A stretch of 51,997 bases of DNA from Pelagibius sp. (GTDB taxonomy: Bacteria > Pseudomonadota > Alphaproteobacteria > Kiloniellales > Kiloniellaceae): the NCBI RefSeq assembly GCF_028289705.1, contig NZ_JANQOI010000178.1, positions 1-51,997 on the forward strand, in the 5' to 3' direction. The position numbers and the translations under genes are program-made. The notes under the pieces are model-generated. The model made no database searches. It was not told the origin of the DNA and worked only from the letters and a program-made list of their open reading frames with translations. This document shows, one piece after another, positions 50,018 to 51,997 of this stretch (the stretch's first letter is position 1; the number at the start of each line of letters is the position of its first letter).

Positions 50018-50485
50018 TCAGTGCATGCAGCGCGTTCGCAGATGGATGGTCATGGGATCGACCTCGAACGCGTCGAAGAGAGTGGTGCCGAAGATCTCCA
50101 GCCAGCGGGCCTGCGCCTGATAGGCCGGTCGCTCGCGCGCTTCGGCGCAGGCATAGTCAAGCCCGCCCACATTCTGGAGATGGTGGACCAACTCATGCAC
50201 CAGCATCGACACGTCGCTCGGTGAATCGGCCGCCCAGCGCTCGGGCAGGAAGATGGTGCGGCTGTGGTCGTCGTAGATCGCGTAAAGCGCTTGAGAGGCC
50301 TCCGGCGGCGTCGACAGCCGAGGTTCGGCCATGACGCTGCCTTCCGCTGCCGTTTCCACCCGGCTCAGGCGGATATCCACCATTTCCGCCGGGGAAACGA
50401 ACGCCACGCGCGGCAGCTCATCGGTCGCAGGAAGACCGAAGGTGATGGCGAGCCAGGTGACGATCAGGGTCAGCAGTTCCTGCAT
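50018..50485 (-). CDS. Small membrane-anchored HExxH protein (putative metallopeptidase-like)
   Basis: 155 residues from ATG 50485. The N-terminal LLTLIVTWLAITFGLP is a signal or anchor. SMLVHELVHHLQNVGG contains HELVH, the zinc-binding HExxH pattern, and downstream CAEARERPAYQAQARWLE offers a third-ligand Glu. It resembles small DUF-type periplasmic peptidase-like proteins. The frame runs far upstream, but that part is the shadow of the AraC/TPR gene on the other strand. Two further cysteines could pair. Confidence 0.75.
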   Translation of the reverse strand: MQELLTLIVTWLAITFGLPATDELPRVAFVSPAEMVDIRLSRVETAAEGSVMAEPRLSTPPEASQALYAIYDDHSRTIFLPERWAADSPSDVSMLVHELVHHLQNVGGLDYACAEARERPAYQAQARWLEIFGTTLFDAFEVDPMTIHLRTRCMH

Positions 50486-50692
50486 GGCTTTCGACCTGCG
50501 AGATTGAGGCGGCCTATGCCGGCAGACTGTCTGAGGGGTCTCTTCGCAGATATCCGCTTTCGGCAGCGTTATCCGAAACCGGCAGAAAAGTGATAGACTG
50601 TCCGCGAGGCGGGCGGGTTTCACAGTCCGCAGGCGATGGCGCCGAGGCGGGACCGCAAGGAGATCCAGCGTCCCGGTTGAGGGCGAGACACC

Positions 50693-51976
50693 ATGAAGCG
50701 TTCGGACCATGCAGGCTCGGAGGGATCGGCAAGCCCCGGACCTGTGCCCGATGACCTCAGACGGGCCATCGCAGTCATGCGCGCAACGCTCTGTGCTCCG
50801 CCCTCCATGGCGGATCTCAGCCGAGACTGTGGTGTGGCGGAACGCACGCTGAACGGACACTTCCGGATGTTCCTTGGCATGTCGCCGCTCCGCTATCTCC
50901 GGCAGCTCCGTCTCGCGGCTGTGCGAGACGCACTGCTTTCGGGCAACAGGGACGCCACAGTCACCGAGTGCGCGCGGCGATACGGCTTCAACCACGCCGG
51001 ACGATTCGCCGAACAATATCGACAGCAATTCGGCGAGCCGCCTTCCGCGACCCTGCGCCGCGCGCAAGCCGCCGCACACCTGCATTGCCCGCAAATCGAG
51101 AAGGGCGAGCGGCGGGGGCCTCCTCCGGCGATCTGGTCCCGCGAAAAACCAACCATCGCCGTCCTGCTCGGGGCAGCGCAGACCAACGAGCCCTCCCTGC
51201 GCTGGTTTGCCGAAGCGCTCGCCGAGGCGGTCGCTGCGGATCTGTCCTCGATCCGATCCCTCGCCGTCCTGCTGCCGAGGGCGGCGCTCGCCGGAACAGG
51301 TGACCCGCAGCGCCTGGCCCGGGAGAGCGGTGCCCGCTATGTCCTGGCGGGACGGATTGTGAAGGACGGGACGCGGTTGCGGTTCATCCTCCGCGTCGCC
51401 GAGGCCGCCAGCGGGCATCACGTCTGGGGTGACAGCTTCGACGGCGATACCGAGCGGCCCCTCGCCCTGCTGGATCGGATCCTGCGCGGCCTTCGCCGCG
51501 GCATCGTTCCGAGCATCCGCGGCGCCGAGATCGATCGTGCATCCCGGCGCGCGCCCCGGGACCTCGACGCCTACGGTCTGGCGATGCGCGCCCTCCCGCT
51601 GCTCTATTCCTCGACCCAGGAGGGGGCCCGGCGGGCGCTGGAGAGCCTGGACCGCGCCGTCGAGATCGATCCCGACTACGGTCTGGCGGCCGCGCTCGCG
51701 GCCTGGGGGCACGGCCAGCTGGTCATGTACAATGCCAGCTCGGTTCCGGCCGAAGAGCGCGACCGGTCGAGCCGGCTGGCCCGACGGGCTGCCGTCCTCG
51801 ATGATGACGATCCGCTGGCGCTGACCGCCCGCTGCGCCGTCCACATGATGCTCGGCGAGCTCGATGTCGCCAGAACGCTGGTGTCACGCGCGCTGGCCCG
51901 CGATCCGACATGCGGATGGGCCTGGGGCCGCAGCGCACGGCGGAAGTGCGCGATGGCCGTGTCGGCCTCGCCCTGA
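50693..51976 (+). CDS. AraC-type HTH / TolB-N / TPR regulator, C-terminus scrambled at contig end
   Basis: Residues ~20-120 are an AraC/XylS DNA-binding domain (MADLSRDCGVAERTLNGHF, FLGMSPLRYLRQLRL, RRYGFNHAGRFAEQYRQQFG). Residues ~150-280 match the adenylate-cyclase-associated TolB-N-like domain (TIAVLLGAA, GARYVLAGRIVKDGTRLRF, SGHHVWGDSFDG). Then come TPR helices (RALESLDRAVEIDPDYGLAA, VSRALARDPTCGWAWGRS). After about Ser414 (51934) the reading becomes nonsense (ARRKCAMAVSASP). The reverse complement of the last 60 bases restores the expected TPR. The true protein is longer; the stop at 51976 is probably an artefact. Confidence 0.85.
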   Translation: MKRSDHAGSEGSASPGPVPDDLRRAIAVMRATLCAPPSMADLSRDCGVAERTLNGHFRMFLGMSPLRYLRQLRLAAVRDALLSGNRDATVTECARRYGFNHAGRFAEQYRQQFGEPPSATLRRAQAAAHLHCPQIEKGERRGPPPAIWSREKPTIAVLLGAAQTNEPSLRWFAEALAEAVAADLSSIRSLAVLLPRAALAGTGDPQRLARESGARYVLAGRIVKDGTRLRFILRVAEAASGHHVWGDSFDGDTERPLALLDRILRGLRRGIVPSIRGAEIDRASRRAPRDLDAYGLAMRALPLLYSSTQEGARRALESLDRAVEIDPDYGLAAALAAWGHGQLVMYNASSVPAEERDRSSRLARRAAVLDDDDPLALTARCAVHMMLGELDVARTLVSRALARDPTCGWAWGRSARRKCAMAVSASP

Positions 51977-51997
51977 TAGGCGTGCAGCCAGCCGCTC

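Noticed and set aside
50486-51844. Long minus-strand frame extending the HExxH protein to 608 codons
   Set aside because: It is the antisense shadow of the AraC/TPR gene; the hydrophobic leader at ATG 50485 gives a sensible exported protein.
1-51997. CRISPR arrays, tRNA genes, insertion sequences, prophage
   Set aside because: No regularly spaced short repeats, cloverleaf-like sequences, transposase motifs or terminal inverted repeats with target duplications were seen.

Overview
The window looks like the end of a contig from a free-living, GC-rich alphaproteobacterium, probably of the Rhodospirillales/Kiloniellales type and plausibly marine. Supporting signs are dense GC-rich coding with ATGA/GTGA gene overlaps, TRAP transporters, a choline-sulfatase, many betaine-degrading enzyme families, and a small RNA resembling the alphaproteobacterial MmgR/alpha-r8 family. 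I see no tRNA, rRNA, CRISPR array, insertion sequence or phage gene.

Layout. (1) 1-3104: a very long secreted FecR/cadherin-repeat protein, cut by the left edge. (2) 3690-14718: two divergent operons around an RpiR-type regulator. Leftward run a DMGDH-like flavoenzyme, a zinc-type dehydrogenase, two HpbD-like betaine epimerases and a class III aminotransferase. Rightward run the regulator, a Rieske oxygenase of the betaine/carnitine type, an aldehyde dehydrogenase and a carboxymuconolactone-decarboxylase-like protein. (3) 14750-17259: cupin, DUF3108 protein and a redoxin/2OG-oxygenase fusion. (4) 17474-25497: an StcD/TMADH-like demethylase, amino-acid-type ABC permease and binding protein (no ATPase), a trimethyllysine-dioxygenase-like enzyme, choline-sulfatase betC and an esterase. 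(5) 25498-27605: an MmgR-like sRNA on the minus strand and three small hypothetical genes. (6) 27633-35146: a TRAP transporter operon with dehydrogenases and a LigI-like amidohydrolase, divergent from a GntR regulator and an Asp/Glu racemase, with two TGTATACA palindromes between them. (7) 35136-37673: yajQ, an orphan PilZ protein, an orphan fliN and a degenerate nuclease. (8) 37838-37983: an apparently undescribed sRNA with its own promoter and terminator. (9) 37998-45362: an HTH/GFA/PhnD-like operon, a desaturase, a class V PLP enzyme, an EamA exporter and an MttB-family methyltransferase. (10) 45725-49935: a sarcosine-oxidase-like flavoprotein, a histidine-ammonia-lyase homologue with an altered MIO motif, and phnM. 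(11) 50018-51997: a small HExxH protein and an AraC/TPR regulator whose end is scrambled by an inverted terminal segment.

The unifying theme is uptake and dismantling of methylated amines: choline sulfate, proline-betaine-like compounds, trimethyl amino acids and perhaps histidine betaines. At least eight different betaine/methylamine enzyme families fall within 50 kb. The most interesting candidates are the lyase with A-S-D in place of the MIO-forming A-S-G, which could be a trimethylammonium-lyase supplying the adjacent MttB/flavoprotein pair; the duplicated HpbD-like epimerases with an aminotransferase; and the two small RNAs. All functions are inferred from sequence read by eye; no database search was run.
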